A stretch of DNA of 64,000 nucleotides from 0-14-3-00-62-12 sp034440555 (GTDB lineage Bacteria > Pseudomonadota > Gammaproteobacteria > Xanthomonadales > Ahniellaceae), in assembly GCA_034440555.1 (NCBI GenBank), contig JAWXCG010000154.1, forward strand, positions 1 through 64,000, in the 5' to 3' direction. The translations under genes and the position numbers were made by a program. The notes beneath the pieces were generated by a model. That model ran no database searches. It saw only the letters and a list, made by a program, of their open reading frames with translations, and had not been told where the DNA came from. Shown here piece after piece: positions 1 through 8,221 of the stretch (position 1 is its first letter; every line of letters starts with the position of its first letter).

Positions 1-133
1 ATGGAAAAATTTCGGATGTGTTTCATGCCAAGCCAAAGCCCCGACCGGATGGCCAGGGCGCCTTGTATTCGAGGGAATGGCCGATTATGGCATGAAGCCC
101 GGGTGTTCCGACTCAGTTGCTCCGCAGGCTCAG

Positions 134-262
134 GGAACATCTGAACAAGTCCGGAGCCGAGATAGCCCCCTGAGTCAGGGGGCGAAAAACCGCAGGTTTT
201 GGGGGTTTGGCAAGCAATAAGCAGTGTAGCGAAGACAATGTGGTGACTTGTTCAGACCATCT
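134..262 (+). mobile_element. MITE-like repeat, copy 1 (short variant)
   Basis: First of six related intergenic elements. Its left end (GGAACATCTGAACAAGTC) and the inverse of its right end are imperfect inverted repeats, and it carries the common inner parts: the CCCCCTGA-G-TCAGGGGG hairpin, AACCGCAGGTTTT, and AAGCAATAAGCAGTG. It lacks the roughly 25-bp module (GACCAGCTCC...GAGAGC) present in copies 2, 3, 5 and 6. It lies just downstream of the MucD stop codon. The flanking 4-bp duplication is no longer recognisable. No open reading frame is contained in it. The first 130 bases of the window show no gene that I can support. Confidence 0.75.
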
Positions 263-273
263 CTTACGCTCAG

Positions 274-1683
274 TTACTCATCGGCGTTAATGGTCACGAA
301 GCGATTGCCGCCACTGCGCCGCACCAGCAGCATGACCGGTTGACCTTTGGCAATGGCCTTGGCCGCCGCTCGGAACTGCGCCACAGAGCCGACTTTGGAG
401 CGCCCGACCATCAGCACTACGTCGCCGGTCTGCAGCCCGGCCCGACGTGCCCCCGGTCCGATGACGCGCTCAATCACCACCCCTTCGCCAGCGTCCACGC
501 CCAACTGTTCACGCTGGTCGGCGCTGATGTCGCTGACCGATAGCCCGATCGCGTCGCTCGTTTCAGGCACGCTTCCGACATTTGGAGCGGCGGCGCCGGT
601 CGCACCGGGCAGTTCGCCGACGACCAAGGGCACGTTGAGTTCGCGACCATCACGGAATACGCCAAGCGCGACCCGAGTACCTGGTGATGTGCCGCCTACC
701 AGCGGGGGCAGATCGCCAGATCGCTCCACCGGCATGCCTTCAAAGCGAAGGATCACATCCTGCACCTTCAATCCGGCTTTGGCAGCGGGCGTTCCTTTGT
801 CGACCTGCGACACCAGGGCGCCGGCGACGCGCGGTAGGCCAAGCGCTGCGGCATCATTGCTGCTGACTTCCTGCAAACCCACGCCCAGATAGCCACGGGC
901 CACCTTTCCCTTGCTTTTCAGCTGGGCGACCACCTGATTGGCATAGTCGATTGGAATGGCAAAGCTCAACCCAATAGAACCGCCTGTGTTGGAAAAGATC
1001 TGCGAGTTGATGCCCACTACTTCGCCGGAAAGATTGAACAGCGGTCCGCCCGAATTGCCGCGGTTGATCGCCACATCGTTCTGGATGAAAGGAACATAAC
1101 GTTGCTGATCGCCCAGATTTCGGCCAACGGCGCTGACAATGCCCGCGGTCACCGAAAAATCAAGATTATAGGGAGAGCCAATCGCGACCACCCACTGTCC
1201 CGGCTTGAGCTTGCTGGAATCGCCGAGCGTGGCTGCCGGCAGACCGGTTGCGGCAATCTTGAGCAAGGCAACATCGCTCTGCTGATCACTGCCAATCAGC
1301 TTGGCCTTGAACTCCCGACGGTCCTTGAGACGCACGTTTATTTCGTCGGCACCGTCAATGACGTGGTGGTTGGTCAACAGATAGCCATCTGCGGAAATAA
1401 TGAAACCAGACCCTCCCGACACACGCTCCTGCGGTGGTGCCTGGAACTGCCCCGGATCGCCAAAGAAGCGGCGGAAGATTTCGGGCACTTCCTCATTGCG
1501 ATAGGCAGAGGGATCGTTGGACGGAGCGCCTGCAGTCTTGGTAGCGCTGATATTGACTACCGTCGGGGCATTGCGATCTACCAAGCCGGTAAAATCCGGC
1601 AATGACTGCGCCTGCAAGTTTCCGAACGCAGCTGCCAACAAAATCGGGGCCGCGTAGAAGGACAATTGACGAATATGGATCAT
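274..1683 (-). CDS. mucD: Periplasmic serine protease, DegP/MucD family
   Basis: HtrA-type periplasmic protease/chaperone that degrades misfolded envelope proteins. A signal peptide (IRQLSFYAAPILLAAAFGNLQAQ) precedes the trypsin-like domain. The catalytic triad is visible: His in LLTNHHVID, Asp in QSDVALLKI and Ser in NRGNSGGPLF. Two PDZ domains follow, roughly residues 265-350 and 380-465. The length of about 470 residues fits the DegP/DegQ/MucD family. Two in-frame ATGs lie six bases apart. The AGGAG Shine-Dalgarno is 9 bases from the inner one (1683) but only 3 from the outer (1689), so the inner is preferred. It is the last gene of the rpoE-rseA-rseB-mucD run, separated from rseB by about 230 bases, which matches algU-mucABD order in pseudomonads and xanthomonads. 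Confidence 0.95.
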   Translation of the reverse strand: MIHIRQLSFYAAPILLAAAFGNLQAQSLPDFTGLVDRNAPTVVNISATKTAGAPSNDPSAYRNEEVPEIFRRFFGDPGQFQAPPQERVSGGSGFIISADGYLLTNHHVIDGADEINVRLKDRREFKAKLIGSDQQSDVALLKIAATGLPAATLGDSSKLKPGQWVVAIGSPYNLDFSVTAGIVSAVGRNLGDQQRYVPFIQNDVAINRGNSGGPLFNLSGEVVGINSQIFSNTGGSIGLSFAIPIDYANQVVAQLKSKGKVARGYLGVGLQEVSSNDAAALGLPRVAGALVSQVDKGTPAAKAGLKVQDVILRFEGMPVERSGDLPPLVGGTSPGTRVALGVFRDGRELNVPLVVGELPGATGAAAPNVGSVPETSDAIGLSVSDISADQREQLGVDAGEGVVIERVIGPGARRAGLQTGDVVLMVGRSKVGSVAQFRAAAKAIAKGQPVMLLVRRSGGNRFVTINADE

Positions 1684-1919
1684 GGGCATCTACTCCTGAT
1701 TCGAACCGGAAAAAGATCTGCATCCGATGGCGCTCCGAGCACGGATGTGAAAACAGCGCGCTGCGCGAATGCGGAATCAACAAATTTTGCGAACTAGACA
1801 ATTATGGGCTTGCATTGATTTCTCAACTGTCCTCGCTTGGTCCACGGCCGCCATGGATAGTTCCGACAACAGCCCCCATCCAATGGCAGGGGTGAGCCAA
1901 GGCAACCAAACCAACAGAG

Positions 1920-3029
1920 CTATTCGGGCGATGCCAGCGAGGCGAAGGTGGCGTCAACCAGACGGCGCGTCGATACCGGCGGCACGGCACCCACCGCCAC
2001 GATACGCATGCTTCCCGATTGGCGACCGAACAGCTGAACCGCGCCGCGACGGGTGGCAAACTCCCCGGCCTGAGCACCATCGCGCTTCTCGATGTAGACC
2101 GATACGGTGGCCAGTCCGTCACTGTAAACGCGTTGCTCCAAGCCTCGCGCTGTGTCGATGCGGCCGCCGATCAAGGCGAAACCAGGTAACAACTGCACCC
2201 GTCCATCTTCGGCTACGGAGGCTACCGCTGCCACCGCCGGCACCGACGCCAAGGCGCTGCCCTCAAGCACCAACTGCGCAAACATCACCTGCTCCAGCAG
2301 CTCACGGCGCGGACCAATGAGTGCTGCGCCCAGCAACAATCCGGTTTCCTGATCGACCCAAAGCCGCTGGCGATAACGCAGCCCATCTTGCGGCTCAGCC
2401 TCGATCATGCGCGCAGCGAATCCGGCCACCCGATCGCTGCCGGCGAGCTGCATACGATACACACTAGCCAATTTGTGCGCGTCCATTCGCATTGCCGGAG
2501 CGGCCATTGCCGGCCACGCAACCGGTGCCTGACTGGGCTCGAGCGAGCGTACTTCGCCACCGGACTTCAGCATCTCGCGCTGGTTGCCGCTCAGGCTGGC
2601 GAAACGCTGGAATGCGTCGAGGCCGGGACGACTGACGATGCGTATCTGGTCGACGCGGCCATCGTGCACATACACCACTATGCCTTCGTAACCGCGTTGC
2701 AACTGTGCAGACTGCAAGCGCAACAGCAGCTGCGTCGCATCGTCAGCGCGTGCCGGCGCCGGAAAAAATGCTGCTGGAACCAACGATGCCAGTGCGGCAA
2801 GCACAAAATACGAATAAGCACTCGCCCGATTTCGACCCGCTTGCGTGGTTGTTGTCCGAGCCAAAGTCATCAGCCTGGCCGACGACCCACGCCTCGCCAG
2901 GGCTGCGAATTTTTCCGCTTCATTGCGATCGCTACGACTGCTATCGCTACCAACGCTATCATCAGTCACGCCAACGTTAGTCACGGACTTCAGTACCTGT
3001 CCCAGCGTAGCCAACCGGTTGACGCGCAC
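1920..3029 (-). CDS. rseB: Sigma-E regulatory protein RseB/MucB
   Basis: Periplasmic partner that binds the anti-sigma factor RseA and shields it from proteolysis; the family senses mislocalised lipoproteins or LPS. The mature part starts after a hydrophobic export signal ending in FFPAPARA-DDATQLL, followed by the MucB/RseB N-terminal lipid-binding-like domain (Y-V-H-DGRVDQIRI) and the C-terminal domain. The GTG start at 3029 lies 4 bases after the rseA stop and has a good GGGAG site 9 bases upstream. It gives an unusual run of about 70 residues before the signal's hydrophobic core. An internal ATG at 2870 (MTLARTTTT) would give a conventional signal peptide but has no clear ribosome site, so the true start is open. 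Confidence 0.9.
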   Translation of the reverse strand: MRVNRLATLGQVLKSVTNVGVTDDSVGSDSSRSDRNEAEKFAALARRGSSARLMTLARTTTTQAGRNRASAYSYFVLAALASLVPAAFFPAPARADDATQLLLRLQSAQLQRGYEGIVVYVHDGRVDQIRIVSRPGLDAFQRFASLSGNQREMLKSGGEVRSLEPSQAPVAWPAMAAPAMRMDAHKLASVYRMQLAGSDRVAGFAARMIEAEPQDGLRYRQRLWVDQETGLLLGAALIGPRRELLEQVMFAQLVLEGSALASVPAVAAVASVAEDGRVQLLPGFALIGGRIDTARGLEQRVYSDGLATVSVYIEKRDGAQAGEFATRRGAVQLFGRQSGSMRIVAVGAVPPVSTRRLVDATFASLASPE

Positions 3030-3033
3030 GAGA

Positions 3034-3618
3034 TTATTCTCCCTGAGTACCTAAACCAGCGCCGGCTACCGCCACCACCGAGGGTAACGGTCCCAAAGGC
3101 CCAATACCGCCCGCCGCTTCACCATGCCGCACGAAGTAGGAATCGAGCTCACTGGGCATGGGCTGCTGCACCAGAAGGAATTGCTCCTTGTCCGCGACCG
3201 GCGCCAACTGCCAAGCCGGAACCAGATCACTGGTCGTCATAGGAGCGACTTGGGCGAGATTGGTCGCAACCAGCCCGCCTTCCTCTGTTCCCGGATTCAT
3301 GCGCACTGCAAACAGCGCCACGACAGCAACACCTGCGGCCATGGCAGCGCCCGCCAGCCCGCGCCAGGCAACACGCTGCGTCGGTTGATTACGTAAGGCG
3401 GCCTCGTCGGCTTCGATGCGCGCCGAAACACCCGCGCAAAAATCCGGCGGCGCCATCGTGCCTTGGTGGCGTAGGCAATCGCGCATCAAGTGATAGCGTT
3501 CCCAGGCGCCGCGGAACTCCGCGTCGCGCTCGAGTCGTTTCAACAGGAAGCGGGTGCCCTCAGCTTCCATTTCACCGTCGGCCATCGCCGACAACTGCTC
3601 TCGAATCGAGTCGTTCAT
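3034..3618 (-). CDS. rseA: Anti-sigma-E factor RseA/MucA
   Basis: Inner-membrane anti-sigma factor that holds sigma-E inactive until it is cleaved under envelope stress. The N-terminal cytoplasmic domain has the family pattern (MNDSIREQLSAMADGE, then FLLKRLERD and WERYHLMRDCLR). A single membrane segment follows (GLAGAAMAAGVAVVALFAV), then a periplasmic tail of about 80 residues. The ATG overlaps the rpoE stop by four bases (ATGA), indicating translational coupling, so sigma and anti-sigma are made together. Overall divergence is typical of RseA. The assignment rests on position plus the N-terminal motif. Confidence 0.92.
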   Translation of the reverse strand: MNDSIREQLSAMADGEMEAEGTRFLLKRLERDAEFRGAWERYHLMRDCLRHQGTMAPPDFCAGVSARIEADEAALRNQPTQRVAWRGLAGAAMAAGVAVVALFAVRMNPGTEEGGLVATNLAQVAPMTTSDLVPAWQLAPVADKEQFLLVQQPMPSELDSYFVRHGEAAGGIGPLGPLPSVVAVAGAGLGTQGE

Positions 3619-4217
3619 ACGACCTCCATCCTTTCGTCATTGTTGCCCAGCAAAGGGCGTAGCTTCACATCAATGGCTTCACGCGCGCGGAAGATACGCG
3701 AGCGCACGGTACCGATCGGACAATCCATATTCTGCGCAATCTCCTCGTAACTCAGTCCATCAACCTCACGCAGGGTGATGGCCATGCGCAGCTCCGCCGG
3801 CAGACCGTCGACCGCACTGGTCACCGCACGCTCGATTTCCTGACGCATCAGTTCTCGCTCGGGTGTCGAGGTATCCTTCAAGCGCAGCGCGCCTTCAAAA
3901 TATTCGGCATCTTCAATCTGCACATCGTCGCTCGGTGGACGGCGGCGCTGCGCAACCAGATGGTTTTTAGCGGTGTTGGTGGCGATGGTATAGAGCCAAG
4001 TGTAAAACGCGCTCTCCCCTCGAAAATTGCCGATAGCGCGAAAAGCGCGCAGAAACGTATCCTGGGCAACGTCCTGGCACTCGGCGTAGTTCGGGATAAA
4101 CCGCGAGATGATGCCAAACACCTTGTGCTGGTATTTGCGCACCAACAAGTCGAACGCACCTCGTTCGCCAGCTTGCACACGTCGGACCAGGGTGATATCG
4201 GCGTCCTGCTCGCTCAA
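3615..4217 (-). CDS. rpoE: RNA polymerase sigma-E (AlgU/RpoE)
   Basis: ECF sigma factor for the envelope stress response. Region 2 (FDLLVRKYQHKVFGIISRFI...AQDTFLRAFRAIGNFRG...FYTWLYTIATNTAKN) and region 4 (MAITLREVDGLSYEEIAQNMDCPIGTVRSRIFRAREAI) are both complete. The reading frame is open further upstream to an ATG at 4316. The family begins at the sequence SEQD, and here LSEQDADITLV is preceded by a perfect AGGAG six bases before a TTG codon at 4217. I therefore choose the TTG start (200 residues, the usual length). It is the first gene of a coupled operon with rseA, rseB and mucD. A sigma-E-like promoter lies about 130 bases upstream, so autoregulation is likely. Confidence 0.95.
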   Translation of the reverse strand: MSEQDADITLVRRVQAGERGAFDLLVRKYQHKVFGIISRFIPNYAECQDVAQDTFLRAFRAIGNFRGESAFYTWLYTIATNTAKNHLVAQRRRPPSDDVQIEDAEYFEGALRLKDTSTPERELMRQEIERAVTSAVDGLPAELRMAITLREVDGLSYEEIAQNMDCPIGTVRSRIFRAREAIDVKLRPLLGNNDERMEVV

Positions 4218-4345
4218 GCCCTTCTCCTGGGGTGCAACTGCGGCAATGGCCGGGGATAGGGACAGCTTTGTACCGATCCTGGCCACGACTGGCAATGCGG
4301 CAATCAAAGGGGGCATAGGCGCAACCTCAGTAAATGAACGCCTGA

Positions 4346-4374
4346 TGAGACTGGTGAAACCGTGAAAAGTTCAC
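4346..4374 (-). promoter_or_regulatory. Putative sigma-E-dependent promoter of rpoE
   Basis: On the minus strand, GTGAACTT (4367-4374) and TCTCA (4346-4350) are separated by 16 bases. The known sigma-E consensus is GGAACTT, about 16 bases, TCTGA, so the match is 6/7 and 4/5 with correct spacing. It faces the rpoE operon. Autoregulation of rpoE from such a promoter is established in enterobacteria and pseudomonads; here it is inferred from sequence only. Confidence 0.7.
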
Positions 4375-4527
4375 TGATCCCGTAAAGATTCGTGGCTAGT
4401 CCAGCCCCTTTCCGCCTTTGAGCTATCGCAATCGTAACCCAATCGAAAAGGGATGCGGGGCGGCTCGAATGGCAGAAACTCCAGCGGGTGAAGCGGTGCC
4501 ACGGACTTTCGGCGATTGCCCAACTAA

Positions 4528-4675
4528 GGAAGGTCGGTATAAGTCACCACTTCGTCATCGCCACACGGCTTATTGCTGGCCAAACCCCCGCTCTCAACAG
4601 CGGAGCTGGTCAACCTGCGGTTTTTCACCTCCTGACTCTGGGGCTATCGCGGCTCCGGACTTATTCAGAGGTTCC
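4528..4675 (-). mobile_element. MITE-like repeat, copy 2 (long variant)
   Basis: Inverted relative to copy 1. The ends are GGAAGGTC(G/T)GTATAAGTC and GACTTATTCAGAGGTTCC in the family's terminal inverted repeat. Flanking tetramers are CTAA (4524-4527) and TTAA (4676-4679), a one-mismatch pair fitting a YTAR target duplication. It contains the long-variant hairpin CCGCTCTCAACAGCGG and the other shared modules. It fills most of the gene-free stretch 4381-4752 between the rpoE promoter and the end of the GGDEF/EAL gene. I see nothing else there. Confidence 0.8.
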
Positions 4676-4752
4676 TTAACAGCGCGACTGACTTGCGGGG
4701 CTGGGGACTGTGCCGCAGCCCAGTCCAAATCTCACCTGCGCAAAGCCACCCC

Positions 4753-7326
4753 TCAGCGAGCAGCGACCTGCCCGTTGCGCAGCTTTTCGCGTTCGGACAT
4801 CATGTTTTCGAAGGTCGCTGCCGGTAGCGGTCGGCTGAACAAATAGCCCTGTAGCTCGTCGCAGCCATTGTCACGCAAAAATTCCAGGTGCTCTTCGTAC
4901 TCGACGCCCTCGGCAATCACACTGAGATTCAAACTCTGTGCCATGTTGATGGTGGCACGCACGATGGCTTCGTCGTCCGGGTCGACGCCGATGTTGCGGA
5001 CAAACACTTGATCAATCTTGATGCGGTCAGCAGGAAAACGCCGGATGTAATCGAGCGAACTCTGACCCGTTCCAAAGTCGTCGATGGCGATGGAGCATCC
5101 CAGATCGCGAAGCCCTTGCAGGGTCTCGATCAGATTGGGTATCGATTTGACGTTGATGCTTTCGGTCACTTCGAGCTCGAGAAACTGCGGCTCCAGCTTG
5201 GTTTCCTCGAGCACGCTGCGCACCGTCTCCACCAGCGTGGTTTGCCGCAGCTGTAGGGCTGATAGATTGACGCTGACCCGCAGCGGATGACCGAAGAGTT
5301 GATGCCAACGCTTGGCGTCGACGCAGGCAGTGCGCAGTACCCACTCCCCGATCGGCATGATCAAACCCGTTTCTTCTGCCAAGGGAATGAAGAACCCGGG
5401 CGAGATCATGCCCAGCTCCGGATGTTCCCAGCGCAGCAGCGCCTCCATTCCGATGATGTCTTCGGTTTGCGCGGACACCTGCGGCTGGTAGTAAGCACGC
5501 AGCTCCCCATTGCGCTCAGCCAGTCGAAGCTTGGCTTCCAAAGCCAGCCGCTGCTGATGCGACTCTTCGGGCACTGCGACATAGGCCTGGTAATTGTTGC
5601 GGCCCATTCCCTTGGCGTTGTACATGGCGACATCGGCATGCTGCAGCAGTTTTTCAGCAGTATCGGCGTCATCGGGGTAAAAACTGATGCCGATGCTGGC
5701 GGTGATGTGCAGCTCGCGACTCTCGCTGATGGTCAGCGGTGACTCGAGCACGCGGCAAATTTTGTCTGCAATGCGCGTTACATCATCGCGATGGACAATA
5801 TGACGCAGGATCAAGGTGAACTCGTCACCCGCATATCGGGCCACGGTATCGCTGCCGCGAATTGCGACCCGCAAGCGTTTCGCTACCGCCAACAGCAACT
5901 CGTCGCCGACGCCATGACCCAGGCTGTCGTTCACATTCTTGAAACGGTCCAGATCAACGAACAGGACCGCAAACATCTCTCCGGTTCGGTGCGCCTCTCG
6001 AATCGTGGTTTCAAGCCGGTCATTGAACAGTAGCCGGTTTGGCAATCCGGTCAGCGAATCCTGCAGCCCCTTGGCCCGCCCCTGTTCAAGCGCGTACTCC
6101 AGGTCAAGTTCTACTGCGATGCGCGCTCCGAACGAACGCGCTGCCACTGGGATCAGGCTGCTATCCAGCAGCATTTCTCGCCCACCGGCCAACAACCCGC
6201 CAATGACTTCGTCGTTGGCGTCGCGCAATGGCACTCCGATCAAGAATTCCAACCGCTGCGCCGGCTCCTGCGCTTCAGCACCCAGTGCTTTCCAGGCACC
6301 GGAGGGCACGACGAACGCATCGCCATTGAACACCTTGCGCAACACTACTTGGGCCAGCTGATCGACAATAGGTTTGGCCAAGCCAGGACGCGCATAATTC
6401 AACGTCAATTCGCTGCCTGTGGCGGTTTCGCCACGCTGCGTGGACAGACAGAGATAGTCGAGCTTGCCCAGCTCGATCAAACGCTGCCCAAGTTGACGAC
6501 CCATCTGGCTGGAACCGCGTGTCTTCCACAGGCTGTCGGTGAAGTCCGCCAAGGCTCGCCCCGCATCATCGCTGGCCGTGAGGCGCATCGCTGTCAACCA
6601 GCGCACATCGGCTCCGACACGAACCAGCCGGGTGACCGCGTCCATCATCAGCCGGCGACCATCTGCTCGCGATGTGAGGCAGCGATATCGCGCTGAACCA
6701 GACTTGTTCACTGTTGCCATCAAGTCACGGCGCACTGCATCGCGGTGACTCAGGTCGAAGTCGTCCAACAACGCATCGACCGCGTCAACCAAGCGATACC
6801 CAGACTGCGTGAGAAAGGTCTGGTTGACCTCGATGATCTTGCCGGAGGCAGGATCAGAAACGATCAATTCGTCCAGAGAGTGATCAAAGGCGTATCGATA
6901 TCCGTCCCCCTTCGCGGCTACTTCGGTCTCAATCGTGGGCGCGGGGGTAAACAAACGCTCGATCTTGCGGCGCATCAGCTCCAGATCGACCGGAATTGCG
7001 AGCCAGTCGCTGACCGCGGTGGGCATCTTGCCAGCCGGCCAGCACGAACCGGAATCGCCAGCGAGAATGGCCAACACGGGAATTTTTGCAGTATGCGCAT
7101 GAGCGCGCACTTCGGTGCAAAATGACAGCGCCTCGTTGTCGCCAGGAACGAATTCGAGCACGATCAACTCGACGCCGGACTCCTGACTGAGCATGGTGCG
7201 CGCCTGGACGGTATCTTTGGCGGCATAGATCGCCTCGAACTCCATCGAGTCAAGCAACTCGAACAGCCGCCTGCGCTCGGCGCGATCATTCAGCAGGATC
7301 AGAACCGAACCGCGGTTAGTGTTCAT
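4753..7326 (-). CDS. REC-like/PAS/GAF-like/GGDEF/EAL cyclic-di-GMP protein
   Basis: Five-part signalling protein of 857 residues that should make and/or break cyclic di-GMP. The order is: receiver-like domain (about 7-125) without an obvious phospho-acceptor Asp motif, PAS (about 145-255), GAF-like region (about 258-410), GGDEF (about 425-585) and EAL (about 600-845). The GGDEF signature reads AGDEF (about residue 500) and the RxxD inhibitory site (RGSD) sits just before it. The EAL part keeps EALLRW, VNLSALQL, the E of LEVTES, IDDFGTG, the K of RIKIDQ and AEGVE, so the phosphodiesterase side looks intact. The ATG at 7326 overlaps the TGA of the upstream small gene, so the two are translationally coupled. 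Confidence 0.92.
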   Translation of the reverse strand: MNTNRGSVLILLNDRAERRRLFELLDSMEFEAIYAAKDTVQARTMLSQESGVELIVLEFVPGDNEALSFCTEVRAHAHTAKIPVLAILAGDSGSCWPAGKMPTAVSDWLAIPVDLELMRRKIERLFTPAPTIETEVAAKGDGYRYAFDHSLDELIVSDPASGKIIEVNQTFLTQSGYRLVDAVDALLDDFDLSHRDAVRRDLMATVNKSGSARYRCLTSRADGRRLMMDAVTRLVRVGADVRWLTAMRLTASDDAGRALADFTDSLWKTRGSSQMGRQLGQRLIELGKLDYLCLSTQRGETATGSELTLNYARPGLAKPIVDQLAQVVLRKVFNGDAFVVPSGAWKALGAEAQEPAQRLEFLIGVPLRDANDEVIGGLLAGGREMLLDSSLIPVAARSFGARIAVELDLEYALEQGRAKGLQDSLTGLPNRLLFNDRLETTIREAHRTGEMFAVLFVDLDRFKNVNDSLGHGVGDELLLAVAKRLRVAIRGSDTVARYAGDEFTLILRHIVHRDDVTRIADKICRVLESPLTISESRELHITASIGISFYPDDADTAEKLLQHADVAMYNAKGMGRNNYQAYVAVPEESHQQRLALEAKLRLAERNGELRAYYQPQVSAQTEDIIGMEALLRWEHPELGMISPGFFIPLAEETGLIMPIGEWVLRTACVDAKRWHQLFGHPLRVSVNLSALQLRQTTLVETVRSVLEETKLEPQFLELEVTESINVKSIPNLIETLQGLRDLGCSIAIDDFGTGQSSLDYIRRFPADRIKIDQVFVRNIGVDPDDEAIVRATINMAQSLNLSVIAEGVEYEEHLEFLRDNGCDELQGYLFSRPLPAATFENMMSEREKLRNGQVAAR

Positions 7327-7895
7327 CAAGTCACCCAGCGTCCATCACGCAGGCGCGGCGGTTTACGCTCCGCAATGTCGTGCACGATGCGGTGTACAAA
7401 TCCGTCCACCCCATCGGCCAGCTTCACTTTGGTGTCGAGGAACACGATCTTGCGCCCGGGAATGGCATTTCCCGGTCGCGCAAACTGGCGCACGACACCA
7501 GTCGCAGGCGGGCGCAGCTCGCGGGTGGCGCCAACAAAAAGGTATATCCCCAGATGCAGGGTGCTGGCGACATGGCGCAAAGCGTCGTGCAATCGCTGAC
7601 TACCTGGCACTACGAAATCCATTTCGCGCAGACTGACGATTCCTTCCTCGGCAGTCCACTGGTAGATCGGCGTTCCGCTACGCATCGCATACTGACGGAA
7701 TTGAGCCATGACGTCGGCGACTCGCGGCGATTCGATCGTCACGATGTTGTGCTCACTGTTGGACAAGGACTCGACCAACTGCGGGGTCACGAACAGCGAT
7801 GTGTTCTCCGTGCTGGTAATGACGTTGGACTCGATGGGCATGGTGCCCACCATAGCCGTTTGCGGCAAAGATTTCACGGTTTCCGGCCTATCCAT
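7326..7895 (-). CDS. Unknown 189-residue protein coupled to the GGDEF/EAL gene
   Basis: I do not recognise a named family with certainty. The start at 7895 is set by a strong GGAGG six bases upstream. The protein begins MDRPETVKSLP. The middle (FVTPQLVESLSNSEHNIVTIES, then GTPIYQWTAEEGI, then HLGIYLFVGATREL) resembles the N-terminal non-ATPase portion of Ycf46/AAA-type proteins, in which an 'address the resource, W-x-x-x-x-G' segment precedes an AAA module. No Walker motifs are present, so this would be a stand-alone N domain. That likeness is weak and from memory. Its stop overlaps the start of the cyclic-di-GMP gene by one base, implying a joint role such as partner or sensor. Confidence 0.75.
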   Translation of the reverse strand: MDRPETVKSLPQTAMVGTMPIESNVITSTENTSLFVTPQLVESLSNSEHNIVTIESPRVADVMAQFRQYAMRSGTPIYQWTAEEGIVSLREMDFVVPGSQRLHDALRHVASTLHLGIYLFVGATRELRPPATGVVRQFARPGNAIPGRKIVFLDTKVKLADGVDGFVHRIVHDIAERKPPRLRDGRWVT

Positions 7896-8221
7896 AGTAC
7901 TCCTCCAAACCCGGTCCTTCCCTAGGGAACCCGTCCGAGGACGGTTAAAAGCGCCGGCCTGCTCTGAGCACAATGCGAGCGCGAGGTAAGCTTCGTCGCT
8001 TGAATGCAGGCGACATGCCGGCATTCGTTTGCCAGCCCCATGGCAATTCGAGCGCTACGCACCGCTGCAATCGAAGCGCCACGGAATTTACAAGAATCCC
8101 TAGCTTGACGGCTCTGCGCATTGGGCATGAAGATTGCGCAGCAACAGCGGGAACCCATTGCGCCCTGGTCTTTTACCGAGGTTGCCCGCTGTTTTCTGAG
8201 AACGAGTCGACGGAGCTGAAC
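7896..8221. other. Divergent intergenic region with a MITE-end junction
   Basis: This is 326 bases between the small minus-strand gene and fadJ. It contains CCTTCCCTAGGGAACC (7916-7931), which equals a MITE right end, a CTAG target and a MITE left end placed back to back. Next to it is a CCGTCC-GA-GGACGG hairpin (7930-7943). The fadJ ribosome site CGGAG is at the right end. I see no open reading frame with coding character and no clear promoter hexamers. Confidence 0.5.
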
